Source: Podocnemis expansa (lineage: Eukaryota; Chordata; Testudines; Podocnemididae). From it: a stretch of 64,000 nt of DNA. The translations under genes were made by a program, and so were the position numbers. The notes below the pieces were generated by a model. That model made no database searches. It saw nothing but the letters and a program-made list of their open reading frames with translations, and had not been told where the DNA came from. Below are positions 1 through 11,619 of the stretch, piece by piece (position 1 is the stretch's first letter; every line of letters starts with the position of its first letter). The stretch covers positions 9,200,594 through 9,264,593 of the forward strand of contig ML681967.1 in assembly GCA_007922195.1 (NCBI GenBank), read 5' to 3'.

Positions 1-944
1 TGCTTTAACTCCCTCAGAGAATTCTGTATGGGTTAGAGAGGTGTGATTTCTCCTATAGTTGAGCTAGTTTGTCTCTATGACAGCTGAGTTTTTAAAACTG
101 ACCAGAGAACTTCAGACATATATAGTCTACTGAAATGAATGAAAGATGTGTCTCAATCCCCTAGATTGCTTTGAAAACCTCAACCAAAATGCGTATTTTT
201 TGTGATGGCATTTCTATCTTTTTCACAGCTAGTTTCCTCATAATGAAGACAGACTGGGCTGATAATGCCCAGGGTCACTCTTACCACCTCCTCAAAAGAT
301 GGCTACAGCATCCATCACCTGCTTATGCTCTTCTCAGTAGCTATTTTTAATGCCTTATGGCTCTTGGTTAGTAGTTTAGCTGCAGGACTCTAAGTTCTCA
401 GCTGGATGCCTGGGCTCTAGAGATAAATTCTGAAATTAGGCAGGATGGTAGAGGAGGAGCTTGCTATGCTATGGAATTTATAATTGAAATGGAAAGAGAA
501 ATGAAAAACAAATCCAGCCATCTCCATGAAGCCAGAAGGCAGATTCAGCATTGAGCAAGGAGCTGGGTTTGTGGTTCCTGAAATTTCAGTGGCTTTTTGC
601 TGTGTTCCTTGCTCATTTATCAGGGTAGCAGTTTTAGCTTTACAGACATCATCTTTCCTTCACCAATGTTTTATCCCAGTGTACATGCCCTCACCCCCAT
701 CCACCCCTCACTCAGTGCACTTCTCCCTTGTCCTAGGTCCCCTTTCCTAGCTGTGGGTTATCCCTTTACAGATGCCCTCTTCCAGGCTCCGAGGCACCTC
801 CTTCACCTATCCCTTACGCCAGTGCAGATGACAAACTTCTTAATCCATTGCTACCCAATGAGGCAACCCCCCCACATACATTTTCTCTCCCAGCTGCTGT
901 TTTGCCCCCTTTTCTGTTTCCCTATTTGTCAGCATCATAGAGTG
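1..944. other. No gene or repeat recognised
   Basis: AT-rich then C/T-rich single-copy-looking sequence. Two overlapping short open frames (526-750 and 597-980) have no start context, domain or codon signature and read as chance. Confidence 0.6.
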
Positions 945-1015
945 AATGGGCCAGGTTTTCTCCTGGCACAGTTCCTTTGACGTGAGTGGAGTTTTGTCCA
1001 CTGACACCAGCAGAA
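945..1015. repeat. Possible ancient interspersed repeat fragment
   Basis: The stretch around CCTTTGACGTGAGTGGAG followed by CACCAGCAGAATTTTGACT resembles a repeat common in turtle and archosaur genomes that carries a 'TGACTTCAATGGGA ... CACCAGCTGAGGATCTGGCC' core. The match is short and diverged. Confidence 0.25.
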
Positions 1016-2295
1016 TTTTGACTCACTGGCTCTATGAACGGTCTGTGAGGTCACATAGAAAATCCAGCCTCATTCAGTAGCAAACAAGAGGTGTGGCTCC
1101 CAGACAATGTTCAGGCAGCACAGGGTCTCAGCCCATTGTTGAGGGACAGGTGCTAACTGCCAGCTTTGAAGACAGAGTGAAGGAGAGGGGCTGGTTAAGA
1201 CCGAACATGCCTTGGAAAAGCTCTCAAATTGGTCCTTCCAAGTCAGGACAGAAGCTCATTGGCTGACCAGCATGGGAAAGGCTTTACTCTTGCTATGGAT
1301 AAACATAGGGCTGTGGTCTCCAGTCCTGCACCTTTCACCATCATTGGTGCTGTCTGTGAGCTGAAGCACGGCCAGGCAGTCTCTCAGAAACAATTCGGTG
1401 TCCATGTTGTAACAACATATCTCAGGGCCACACTCTCCCTCCACAGGGGAGGGCCACTGGGCATGGTATCTTTCAGCCTCAGGTACTTCCCTAGCTCCTG
1501 TTATGGCAAAGCTCATAAAGCTGGGCCTATGCTGGTACATGGAGAGGGGAAGTCTGAGCTGTTGTCCTGCTCCTGCTCCCCATCTGAGCTCTGGGCCTTC
1601 TTGGGCCAGGTGGTCTGATCCGTGCCTCATCCCACTGCTGCCAGTGACGAGTGAGCTTGATTCTTCCTGCTTGTTCTAAAGAGGTGATGGGGCTTTTCAT
1701 GGCATTGATTAGCACTTAATTGTCCGCTTGACCTGGCTAATCAAATCAGGACACCTGCTCAGTCACATCCACCACCGCACATTCTATCCGCCCATAGCCA
1801 TTCCTTGCTTGCAACGCCTCATGAGCACAGGGTTGACAGTCCCACTGCTCTGACAGCTGGAGACACAAGCCCAATCTATCACCCTGACACCTTCCTGGGG
1901 CAAGCAGATCTCTGCACCTCCAGCCAGCCAGCCAGCACAGACCTAGAAAGTATGTGAAGCTTTCGGGATAGGTTAAAAGGCCTCCCCCTCCCCCCAGGAA
2001 TGTTGATTCTTCCTGAAGATCCATAAGCATAAGGTGGTAGATTAACAGTGACAGATAAACTGAAATGATAACTAAGGGCCAGGCACTTTCATTGTCTCTG
2101 CTTCCATTTTCAGAGCCTCTAAGGGCAATTCCCCCATCTTTCACCTGAGATCTGCTCTCCTAGGAGGGATGCTATTCCCACCAGTCTTCATTATTCACTA
2201 GCACCATCTCCTCCTCTTCTGGAGATCCTTCCTACAGCCAGCTAGCCAGGAGCTCCCTGCTCTACCCTGTTCACCTTCTATCAACAACAACAACA
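1016..2295. other. No gene or repeat recognised
   Basis: Open frames at 1229-1618 (+) and 1256-1630 (-) overlap on opposite strands and show no protein family. A (CAA)n run near 2283-2298 belongs to the repeat that follows. Confidence 0.55.
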
Positions 2296-2416
2296 ACAAA
2301 AAAAACCACCAAGGAGTCGTGTGGCACTTTAAGAATAACATTTAAAAGCCCCCCCCCACCCTTGGGGGGTTTTTTTTTTTTTTTCCTGGACTAGACTAAC
2401 ACGGCTATCCCTTTGG
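2296..2416. mobile_element. Penelope-like repeat, two truncated pieces in opposite orientation
   Basis: An antisense piece, AAGGAGTCGTGTGGCACTTT (from about 2311), is followed by C- and T-homopolymers and then a sense piece, CTAGACTAACACGGCTATCC (from about 2391). In complete copies these two words lie on the same strand (GGACTCCTTGT then AGACTAACACGGCTACCCC). Their opposed orientation marks an inverted, rearranged insertion. It has the same architecture as the copies at 18,888 and 23,014. Confidence 0.55.
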
Positions 2417-2869
2417 AAATTATCAACAAAATGCCTCAGATAAATCTGCAAAAGAACATGGACCTTCTGCTGCTGGAAAGCAACAGCTCTGTGGGAGCCA
2501 GAGCAAAGGTGCAACACTCCTTGACAAGTGACAAATACAGGACAAGTGAAGAGAGAAGAGACACAAAAATAACCAGGGCAGCAGGAGTACCCAGAAAGAA
2601 GTGTAGAGAAGGAGCATGCTGGAAGTGGGCTGAGGAGAGAAAATGAGAGGACCCAGTCCTCGGGTGACGTAGATCAATAGGTGTTCCACCAACTCCAGGA
2701 GAGCCTCACTGATGTACCTCAGCTGAGAGGCTGGCCTCGAGCAGGGGGTGCAGTGTGACAAAGATAGCATAAGTAGGGAGACATAAGAGGGGAACTGAGA
2801 AATTGAGGCAAGCAGAGGAGATAGTAGAGCTAGAGAGAGAGAAATTGTCAGGAGAGGAGAAAGTAAGAA
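2417..2869. other. Purine-rich sequence, nothing recognised
   Basis: A/G-rich on the plus strand. Overlapping short frames on both strands have no recognisable product. Confidence 0.5.
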
Positions 2870-2952
2870 GCCCTGGCTGGGATGGTTTAGTTGGGGTTGG
2901 ATTGGGTGACTTCTGAAGTCCCTTCCAACAATAATCTTTTATGATCTATGTA
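2870..2952 (+). mobile_element. CR1 LINE 3' end
   Basis: GGTTTAGTTGGGGTTGGATT, then GGTGACTTCTGAAGTCCCTTCC and AATCTTTTATGATCTATG, follow the typical end of CR1 elements (TGAGGTCCCTTCCAACCCTAATMTTCTATGATTCTATG). It is 5'-truncated, as nearly all CR1 copies are. Confidence 0.75.
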
Positions 2953-3781
2953 TCCCTCAGCAGCACATGTACTCCACCATCATTTCCCTGGCATTGGGAG
3001 CTCCTGGCTGTTACCCAGGAGTTCGGAGGGTGTTTCCTAGGCCCCATATCAGCATTAGTGGTGCTCATGTATCTAGCTGTGTTCTGAACATACTACAAAT
3101 CCACTACAACTGAAGGGCCCAATTAGCCCATCTGTTGTGCACATGCAACTTAGGGAGCTACATGTGCTGACTGATGAGATAAATCATCACCAGGAGGTTT
3201 GCTCATGCGAAGCTCATCACTGGGCTTTTTGTTATTGTGCATTCTTGGAGAGCACCCAAACATGTCCAGCAAGGGCAGATCTTGTCCATGCACACACCCC
3301 ACCCCACAGCTCCACACATTCACACACCCCTCTCATACACCCACATCTGGGGCCTCACTGTGCGTGAGGTGGTAACAGGTATCAGGGCAGATGTATCTCT
3401 TACCAGCTCCCTGTGCTCTCAATAGTGACGCAAGTCTCCAAGGTCACCCATCCCAGTGCTCATCTTCAGCAGTGCTACTAGTTGTCCTTGTGGTGGTGTT
3501 GTCATGACCCAAATCTCGATAGCATGTGGGCTGTCCTTCCTAGTCCCACCCCACCCATGAAACCTGTTCCAGACATTGTACAATCAAAGGTAATATGGCT
3601 CGAGAAAAGGCATGCAATCTCCTACTTCAGGTCTGAAGGAGACAACATAAGAATTAGGGCAGCTCGGTTCAGACAGAATAAGAAGTGAACCAAATCTTTG
3701 CTCAGGACTGAAACCAAGCATGGGGGGGTGAGGAGTTCCTTTAATTCTCCATCTGCACCCACTTACCATTTTTCTTTCTAG
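2953..3781. other. No gene; CA/CCCA-rich patch
   Basis: About 3288-3350 is a low-complexity CACAC/CCCA patch. The open frames crossing it owe their length to that composition. Nothing else recognised. Confidence 0.55.
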
Positions 3782-3809
3782 AGGATGACTGGGCACCTTC
3801 TAGATCAGG
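3782..3809 (+). other. Candidate 28-nt micro-exon (unproven)
   Basis: A long pyrimidine tract with TTTTTCTTTCTAG ends at 3781, and a strong donor (CAGG followed by GTAAGA) starts at 3810. The 28 nt between are open in two of three frames (RMTGHLLDQ or DDWAPSRS). Its length is not a multiple of three, so inclusion would shift the frame unless paired with another exon. No neighbouring exon was identified, and a chance pair of splice signals remains likely. Confidence 0.18.
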
Positions 3810-4364
3810 GTAAGATTGCAGGGACTGAAATACCATGAAAAAGGACAGTCTTACCAAGTTTCTCCCCCCACATGAAGCTAGAAGTACTGAAAATCTAGAG
3901 AGAGCCCAGGTACATAGATCTGCTTGTCTCTATTACTGTCATCTTGTTGCCAGGGCACCTAATACATGTCCACTACACCAAACACAGCAGAGGTGGGGAG
4001 GTATACATGGAATGGGGGGGGCAGGCTTTAGGGAATACAGGATGGAAGGAGGATCTAAAATATGCCGGAGGAAGGATATACATGACACATAAAACCCTAC
4101 ATTACAGCAGCATCAAGATTGCAGTGGCGACACTCAAAGGTTGGGAAATGCCAGAGTGAAGGTTATCTAGGCATCCCTAATTCAGCCCCCTTGTGTCTCA
4201 GCACTCTGATACAATCTTTAAGTAAATGATCGCATACTATTTTCTCCACACTTCACCTGCTTCATTCATTGCACAGGCTGGATAGTACCAGTCAACGGGT
4301 TGTTCTCACTGCTCAGTGTTCTCTCCCCACTGCACATTATTCAAGCCCAGTTCTGAAGACAGCA
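3810..4364. other. No gene or repeat recognised
   Basis: Two overlapping short plus-strand frames (3835-4092 and 3944-4159) show no domain or codon signature. Confidence 0.55.
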
Positions 4365-4508
4365 TGATTCATTTCCTCATGGGTTTGTCTATGGTGCTCA
4401 GTACTTTGCAAATGTTTATTCGTTTATTTCTTTTCATAACACCCCAATGAGGCATTAGCTCCATCACAGGACAACTATGGTACTGGGAGATTAAGCTCAA
4501 AACTGTCC
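4365..4508 (-). repeat. MIR/CORE-SINE fragment
   Basis: The order 'GCTCAGTACTTTGCAAATG', 'CACCCCAATGAGGCATTAG', 'ACTGGGAGATTAAGCTCA' follows the reverse complement of the MIR core and tail (AAGCGCTTTAC, AACCCTATGAGGTAGGTA, TGAGGCTCAGAGAGGTTAAGT). Diverged. Confidence 0.5.
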
Positions 4509-5904
4509 ATTAATCCTGGGTTCCCACTTGGAGATTTCTAGGACCTGGTTTTCCAGAGGATGTAGAAATCTGCAGAGCTTTATATGTTCAAAGCACAGCT
4601 CCCACAGATGTCAGCTGCAGCATGAGCCCTCAGCACTTCTGCCAATCAGACTCCAGGATCTAAAACAGGGGAAATCACAGTTAAAGGCCAGTTCCAGTCT
4701 CCCCAGGTGAGCTTCCTGTCCAGCAATATCTCCTGCCCCATCTTTTCCCCACGCTCTTTGGATGGGTTAGGCAGAGTGTGTGCGAGATGCAGATTCCAGG
4801 GACAGAGAGAGGTATGATGAGGTTCTGGATAAAAAAAAAAACAGATTCACACCAGAACCCTTTGAATACCAGGCCAGGTTGAGCTGAAGTCATGGTGCCA
4901 AGCTCACTACTGTGGTTCTGATCCAGAACTGGATGGGACCCTTTTTCTATTGTGGACATGTAGGACTTTTTCATGGAGAATGGCTTGTGAGAGATTGCAG
5001 CTCTCCCTCCATATTCTAGCCCTAGTGGGGCCCACATCTCAGTACCAGATCTGCATACCACCTCCTCACCTTGCCTCCTTGTTGGGCTTCTGCAACTGAC
5101 CACACTCTTTTTGTCACTGCATCAGCAACAACTCCAGCAGAGAAAGGAGACAGAGCCTCTCCCTGGCTAAGTGATGCTTCAATAAGTCTCTTACGAGAGG
5201 CCAAAGAAGCTCACTGGCTTCAATACACATGACCCAGCAAGGGCCACAGTGCCCAGAAACAAGAGGCTCCTATTTACTGAAGGCAGGGAAATTGTTCCCA
5301 CTTTCTCGCTCTTCACGCCACCCCCCCCGCTCCAATTTTCGCTTCCCCCGATGGAAGGGAAGAAATATCAGCTTGGAAGAAAATTGAGGCCATGGCCTTT
5401 TGTTGTATTTATTTCTTTATTTTCTTTGAACTGCTTGGTTTGAGTTAAGCATTTAAAGCCCATCTCTCTCCTCCCCTCGGCTTTGCTGACCCTTTTCCCC
5501 TAGAGCTGCCTCTTCTTGCCATGTTTAAAAAAAAAAACCCAAAAAACCACTCCCTTTGGTTCCCAGGTTTATCTGATGAAGGGCAGGAGCTGCTGAATCG
5601 GCACATTTGCAGCTTTCAGGATCTGGGAAAATACGCTTTGCTCCCCCTCTGTAATTCATGTAAAGAGTTGAACTGAGTGTCCCTGTCCCTCTCACCTGCT
5701 TTGAGCTGAAGTTAAGACCAAGACTTTTACACATTAAAATCCATTCAGGGCCTGTCTCCTGGGGCCAGGTGGGAGCTAGCTTACTGCAGAATGCAATTCA
5801 GATGGCTTGGTGAAGATGTGTAGTTTGTTTGGTGTCAGGGCACCAAATGGAAATCAGAGTGCTGGGATGGAGTCAGCGTGGCATAAGGAATGATAAGGAA
5901 GATA
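4509..5904. other. No gene recognised
   Basis: Single-copy-looking. Contains short poly-A/C runs (near 4829, 5321, 5527). The frame at 4681-5103 (-) has no recognisable domain. Confidence 0.55.
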
Positions 5905-6600
5905 ACATGAACAGTGTTACAAAGCCACTATAGAAAGCAATGGGATGCTCTCAGCCAGAATACTGCATTCTGTTGGGATACCCCGTCTCAGAAAAGTTAC
6001 AGAACGGGACCTGAGGAGAAGAGACTGATTGGGAGAGTGGTAAACTCTCCTTTGAAAGGCGGTGGACAAGAGAGAACTGTTAACTCTACAAAGGAGGCAA
6101 ATAAGAGGGGACAGAATGACAAAGCAAAGGTAAACCAGAAATTCCCTTCATCCCATTTTCTTAAGATGACAAGAGGATATTCAACGAAGCTGTATGGTGG
6201 GACTTTAAAACTGATAAAAGGAAATACATTCCAAAACAATTTGCAATTACCCCACGGAATGCACTGCCACTGATTCAAAGCCAAGACCAGAGCATGATTC
6301 AAAAAAGGATTGGACATTTATAGCAATAACAAGAATATCCAGAGTTATAACAGAGTTTACTGCAAGATTTTAGAAGGAATATAAACCTTCACATGCCAGG
6401 GCCTCTTACTAATGGGGGTCAGGAAGAAATGCTGCCTATGGCCAGGTTATCCCATAACTGTTTGGGGGTGGGATGGTAGGAGGGTGTCAGTTGCATCTTC
6501 CTCTGAAAGACCTAGTGTTGACAACTGTCAGAGACAGGTAATTGGACTAGATGGACCACAGCTCTGACCCAGGTTGGCTATTCCTGGCTGAGCAGCAGGA
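5905..6600 (+). mobile_element. Diverged CR1/L3-type LINE, ORF2 end plus 3' region
   Basis: The order of landmarks matches a CR1-clade LINE end. A decayed stretch corresponds to the reverse-transcriptase ORF C-terminus (around 5935-6290, with GATTCAAAAAAGGATTGGAC near 6296). It is followed by a GCATCTTCCTCTGAAAGACC block and CAATTGGACTAGATGGACC-like end sequence near 6540-6590. Stops and indels interrupt every frame, so it is dead. Confidence 0.65.
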
Positions 6601-8149
6601 TGGTAGATAAAGGATGGTGCACTGGATAAGGCTTGGCAGTGGGCAGGGCATAGCTGCTAGCAAGTGGAAGAGATGAAGGTTAGGACAATGAGACAGGGGA
6701 TCAGGATACTGGCTGCTGGTCAGTGCATGCCAGCTGGAGCACTAAGTGTGGATCAGTCTGATGCTCTGTATTAGAAATAAAAGCTTACGGTTTATGCTAT
6801 AGAGCCTGTGCATGCTGTTTTGCAAAGATAGCGAGGGCCAAGTCTTACAGCCCTCGTTTCCAGGTGCCAGGTCTGCTAAGGGCTGTGCTTGCAGCACTTG
6901 TTTGGCCCGTGGCAGAATTTGTCCCAACTCCACTCTCCCAGCTGCCTTTACAAAAAAAAACCAAAAAAAAAAACGGGGAGATGACAAGCTTAAGGTTCTG
7001 TTTCGAAAAACAAACTTCTGAAATACAGAACCTTAAAAAGGGAGCATGTAGACAGTTTGGTTTTAGAGCTGCTAGTCTTTCATGGGACCTATGCTCTGGC
7101 TCTTTAATGATGTTCTCACTCCCCTGCCTGCACCTTCTATCTCATTTCTCCTGGTCCTGTCTCTGCGTTCTTGCTCTCTCTATACACATTCCCTACCCTG
7201 GGGTCCTGTCCCTGAACCAGTATCTTCCTCTAACCTGCCCTCTCCTCCCTGGTCTGTGTCTTCCTACTCTGACCCACCTGCATTGCCTCTCTGTTCCCAG
7301 TCTCTCCTGACCACATGCCTATGCCCATTTCTCCTTCCTGTGCCTGGCACCTCCAACAATTTTTAGGTTTATTTTCAGGAATGCACTCGTCAGTTTCATG
7401 GATCTAGTATCTCTGGATTTTGTCCCTATCAGTCACCAGGGACACACAAACCCACCCTACACCCGACTCCTTGGAAACACTATGGCATCCCAGCAAAGGA
7501 GAGACAGTCTTGGGTTGCATTCTCCCCATTCTGCTCTCGGCTATATGGAGCACATGTCCACTCACTGGGCTTGATGACCTGGGCTCATACATCCTATCTA
7601 TGGCAAGAACAGGGCAGAGCTGTCTGGCAATGACCAGCAACTGTTACAGACACACCTACTTTATACACTGGCACATCAGCTTGCTCATCTGGGCTAGTGA
7701 TGAAGCTTCATAATAAAAGATCCAGGCCTGTGCCTCATCTCAGTTGGGAGAGGAAGCTGCTGAGCATTTTACCTGTTCTTCCTCCTGACAAACAGCTGCT
7801 TTGTTTTCATTTGGGTTGGTTCATAAAATGGCTCCATATTGTGAAAGCACCAGGCAGGACCAAGGGACATAGCCCCTCCTTTCTTCTGCCACTGAACATG
7901 TCCAATAGCTCTATCCTCCTGACTGTGCTATCGGCTTCACAGGAAAACCTACAGCACAAACAAGGACATGAAGTCTGGAGGAAGCCAGCAGGGAGCTAAA
8001 ATTCCTAGAGTCAGACACTAATCTTAGTTAGGCGTTGAGAATGGAAACTGGTTCCTGGGCTCAGGAATTCATCTGGCTCCATCTCTTGTCCTAACAACTC
8101 ATATTAGTGACTGCAAAGTAAAGATAACAGCTCTGCCCATCTTCTGACC
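6601..8149. other. No gene recognised
   Basis: Includes an A-rich patch at 6951-6974 and a C/T-rich patch at about 7110-7340. Overlapping frames there (6864-7310, 7082-7366) reflect the C/T-rich composition. No splice-bounded exon stood out. Confidence 0.5.
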
Positions 8150-8300
8150 CTGCATGATGGGATGGATCACTTGATGATTGCCGGTTTCCTTCATTCCCTC
8201 TGAAGCACCTGGCAATGGTCACTGTCAGCAGAGAAGAGACTGGGCTACATGGACCACTGGTCTGATCCAATGGGGCTGCTCTAATGTTTCACTCTCCTCT
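8150..8300 (+). mobile_element. CR1 LINE 3' end
   Basis: GATGGGATGGATCACTTGAT, ATTCCCTCTGAAGCACCTGG, CACTGTCAGCAGAGAAGAG and CTGGGCTACATGGACCACTG occur in the order and spacing of the common sauropsid CR1 3' end (… GGATGGATCACTTGATGATTACC … GGGCACCTGGCATTGGCCACTGTC … CTGGGCTAGATGGACC). Confidence 0.85.
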
Positions 8301-8494
8301 GGCTTGAGAAAGTGTTGCTAGAAGCCTGCATGGTTAGAGGGAGTCTCCTCCTTGCTCCTGCTGGGAGCAGAAAATGGAAGCAGAGAATCTATCAGGCACT
8401 GACTGGGTGGACCAGGACCAGGAATCCACCCCATGACCCTTGTAAAAGCTCCAAGACCTGCAGAAGGGCCATGACTAGTTATAGCACTAACTGC

Positions 8495-8705
8495 CCTTTC
8501 ATTGGAGAATCTCAAAGCACTTTATTGCATCCTTACCATCTTCCCCTGGCAGGGAGGTATGATTAACCCCATTTCAGAGCTGAGGGAAATGGGGAAGAGA
8601 GAACTCAAGTGACTTCTCTTCAGTTACACAGTGAAGTAGCAGCAGAACCAAGAGTCCTGACTCTCCACTGCCTGCTTTAACCATCAGATCACATTGCCTG
8701 TCAGT
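8495..8705 (-). repeat. MIR/CORE-SINE
   Basis: AAAGCACTTTATTGCATCC, GGAGGTATGATTAACCCCAT, CAAGTGACTTCTCTTCAGTTACACAG and CAGAACCAAGAGTCCTGAC follow the reverse complement of MIR from tail to tRNA-like head over about 210 bp. A relatively complete copy. Confidence 0.8.
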
Positions 8706-9394
8706 TAATGCAACATCAGCATTTCTTTTTCACAGCTTGAGGGGCAGGTAATCAGGAAAATAAACTACCCAGGGCAGAGATTATTCCCCCTGATTCACAA
8801 CCCATTTGTGTGGCGTTGATGGTGTCCTGTATGAAATATGACACATGTGCAGCTAAGGGGCTTTTGACAGGCCAGGCCAGCCTCAGACTCCTCACCCTCA
8901 CAGGTGGGTTTCAAATGAAAGGCACTTGTTTCCCAGGTGGGCCTCCCTCCATTGCCCAACCTTGATCACACAGGTGGAGCTATTTGGCTCTGCTCACTTC
9001 TGCACTCCCAACTTCTCTGCTCTTAGCCCCCTCCTCTGAGCGGGCTGCTCCCTCCCACACTGCCCATGACAGCTGCACTCAGGGAGCAGGGCACTGATCA
9101 GTGTGACTTTGGAGGCACATGAGAACTGCATGCAAGAGGAAGCAGCAGAAATCAGGAAAGGAAGGGGACAAAGAATGAAGGGAGGGAGAATAAAGGAGGT
9201 GGTTACAGCAGAATAATGCAAATCGGAGCTCGCTTTCTGTAAACCCAACCTAACACCATTGAGATCAGCCACATGAACATGCCATCTTTTGTGCTCTGCC
9301 CACTAGTGGCTCCCAAGCACCATCTCCTGAGCATCATCACTAGAAAATGTCCACCAGGCATCTGATCAGCCACAGGCTGAATTCTGATCCCCTT
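8706..9394. other. No gene or repeat recognised
   Basis: Single-copy-looking. The minus-strand frame 8994-9272 has no domain. Confidence 0.5.
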
Positions 9395-9490
9395 GAGTAG
9401 CCCCTTTCTTCATACGTAGTTCCACTGACTTCAGTGGGACTAGGCCTGAAAGGTAATTCTATGCAAGGGTATCAGATTCTAACCCTGCAA
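9395..9490. repeat. Ancient interspersed repeat fragment
   Basis: CACTGACTTCAGTGGGACTA with 'GGGTATCAGATTCTAACCCTG' resembles a repeat common in turtle and archosaur genomes whose signature is a TGACTTCAATGGGAC core and a CAGATTCTGGCCC end. Short match. Confidence 0.35.
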
Positions 9491-9589
9491 AATGGGCAGA
9501 CCACAAGCTGCCTGGAAGGTCAGTTCATGTAACATCTAGAAGTTTAGGAATGGGTGATTAGCAGTGCCTACATGACTTAGGAGAATAGT

Positions 9590-9790
9590 GGTGGAAAATC
9601 TGAAGTATGTGTTCGGTGGAAAACTCCTGATATTTTTACATTTGTTCATCTCAAATTGGGACAAAGTTGAAAGTCACAGAAAGGAAATTCCATGCCATAA
9701 GAATTTTGAAAAAGGAATGCCAAAACATTTCCAAAATCAGAATGTTTAGTTTAGATTTACTGGACTGTCCCTAAAGTTTTCATTTCAAGT
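9590..9790. repeat. Possible fragment of an AAAATTTC-rich DNA transposon
   Basis: Many overlapping words of the type GGAAAAC, AAAACATTTCCAAAAT and GTTTTCATTTC recall the hAT-like MITE at 34,975-35,370. No clear ends. Confidence 0.3.
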
Positions 9791-9791
9791 C

Positions 9792-9895
9792 AAAACACTG
9801 AGAGTCCTGTGGCACCTTAAAGACTAACAAATTTCTTTGGGCATAAGCTTTCGTGGGCTCCAACCCACTTTGTCAGATGCATTTCACATCAGTTC
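9792..9895 (-). mobile_element. Penelope-like repeat with hammerhead-like core
   Basis: Read on the minus strand it runs: GCATCTGACAA, AGTGGG-TTGGAG-CCCAC, GAAAGCTTATGC, then AAATTTGTTAGTCTTTAAGG and TGCCACAGGACTC. The first part has the layout of a hammerhead ribozyme core (CTGANGA, stem II, GAAA), with a perfect GTGGG/CCCAC stem II and intact GAAA. One core base differs (CTGACAA, not CTGANGA). As in the other copies, one extra A sits before stem II. Hammerhead motifs are known in Penelope-like elements. Confidence 0.7.
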
Positions 9896-9959
9896 AATAT
9901 TAAATGGTATTTTCCCCACAGTGGCATGCCACCTCACAGCAGCTGTAGCTCAGGAGACT

Positions 9960-10130
9960 GATATTCCTGTTCTTCTGGTTTTACGTCTCCTATAACGCAT
10001 CTTGAGTCACTCATGATGCACTACACAGCCTGGACCTTCACTGCATTATGGAATGCGTAGTTTTTCAGGACCAGCCCACTAAAGAAAATGGGGGCCTGAA
10101 CGATAACTCCCATAAGGCATTGCACCACAA
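9960..10130. repeat. Possible short interspersed or MITE fragment
   Basis: Repeated, partly inverted words of the type CATGATGCACTACAC, GCATTATGGAATGCGTAGTT and ATAACTCCCATAAGGCATTGC resemble repeats carrying 'ACTACAACTCCCATGATGCA'. Ends not found. Confidence 0.3.
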
Positions 10131-11251
10131 CAGAAATGCAGTTTAGTGTTTTCTTGAATGGATTCAAAACCAAACATTCCTGGAAAATTTTGATTTTGTG
10201 CAGACTGCATTTGTCTTCAGAAAAATCATTCTGACTAAAATTTCCAGCCAGCGCCACTTCAGAGCAAAAGTTTGACTGGAAGTCAATGTGACCTGTGCTC
10301 CTAAGTAATTGAGCCTCCCCCCTTTTTGGAGGGTGTTTGGGGGGCAGGAAAAAATCACGGCCCAGATTCCTGTCAGAACTCCAGGGACCAGCAAAACTGG
10401 TGGGACCCAAGAAAACAGTTTTTGTCATGAGATTGCTAGCACTTCCTAGCCAAGGAAGTGCCAACAAATAATCCTCTCTCAGTATTCTGGTAGCACCAAA
10501 CCCACTCCAGAACTATGGAACATAATTAACCAATAACAGGAAAAATAATGAGGAGAGAAAATTAACTGTTTGGAATGCTGAAGACCATTGAGTTTGGAGC
10601 AAAGGGTCAGGCTGGCTCTTGGTTTCAGCAGAAACCCAAACCCAAACCCACAACCCACCATGCTCCAAACACCCTTAGTGACACCAAAATGTGAGCTGAG
10701 TTGTGCCAGCTCTTTCTAGCAGGGCAAGTGCTTGCTAAAGGCTGAGGAGAGAAAAGCAGCAGAAGCACCAATCTCACCCCACCAGTATTAGTCATCACTG
10801 CCCTCACAACTGGCACGGTGGCCATGTTGCCAAAAAAGCACAAGCCCAGAGGGAATTTGGATAGTTCTTCCTCCTGACCCTATGAATTCTCCTGGTAAGA
10901 TGCACACAGAAAACTCCAAGGGGGTGGGACAGGTGTAGCAGAGAGTGTCCCCAAAGACACATAGTGAAGTGGAACAGACTGGAAATGAAAGGGGATCCCA
11001 GGGACTCTGCCATGTGAAGACCAGCTTTCTGAGTGAGGCCTAACTCTAGTGCTCCATTCACTATTTTACTGAAACCACCAGAGACTTACTTGCACCCTCT
11101 GCTAGAGACCCTCTCTGGATGCCAAGACGGTTGGGCTCACTGTCAGCAGTCCCTGAAATTTCCACCTCTCTTATTCTTGAAATGGGACCAATAATGGCAA
11201 TGCAAGGTGCATGGACAGGCTCCCACATCACAGATTATGGCCTGCACCAGC
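10131..11251. other. No gene recognised
   Basis: Minus-strand frames at 10,021-10,467, 10,625-10,843 and 10,804-11,061 are consecutive but in different frames. None shows a domain, and the only GT/AG pairs seen are weak. Confidence 0.5.
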
Positions 11252-11475
11252 TCCTAGAGCAGTGGTTCCCACCATTTTCTCTGCCGTGTCACACCTTGAT
11301 GCCTTTAATTTTTTTGAGGCACACTACCATTAGTCTCCAAATGAACTCATGAATATTCATGCACCAATCCAAAACTCTGAGTTGTTTTTCAAAAAATTCC
11401 ATGGCACACACTTGCTCAGGCCTGAGGGCACTCCTGTGTGCCATGGCACACTGGTTGGAAAACAATGTCCTAGAA
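11252..11475 (+). mobile_element. Non-autonomous hAT element with 8-bp target duplication
   Basis: The element runs from 11,260 (CAGTGGTTCCCACCATTTTC) to 11,467 (GGTTGGAAAACAATG, reverse complement CATTGTTTTCCAACC), so the ends are inverted copies of CAGTGGTTCCCAACC. Flanks are TCCTAGAG (11,252-11,259) and TCCTAGAA (11,468-11,475), 7 of 8 matching. At 208 bp it carries no transposase. Confidence 0.8.
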
Positions 11476-11619
11476 GTCTTGCCATCAGCCTAAACTCAAT
11501 GTGGGCAAAGCTCAACCCCCCAGTCTTTCTTCGCAACCCCCAGGCCCCATCCCCTGTCATTCCAACTATCCCCCATAACCACCAGGACGCACAGAACAGC
11601 AACCTGTGTGCCATGTTTG

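Noticed and set aside
5914..6273. 119-codon plus frame as a gene
   Set aside because: It falls in a decayed CR1/L3 LINE and is a remnant of that element.
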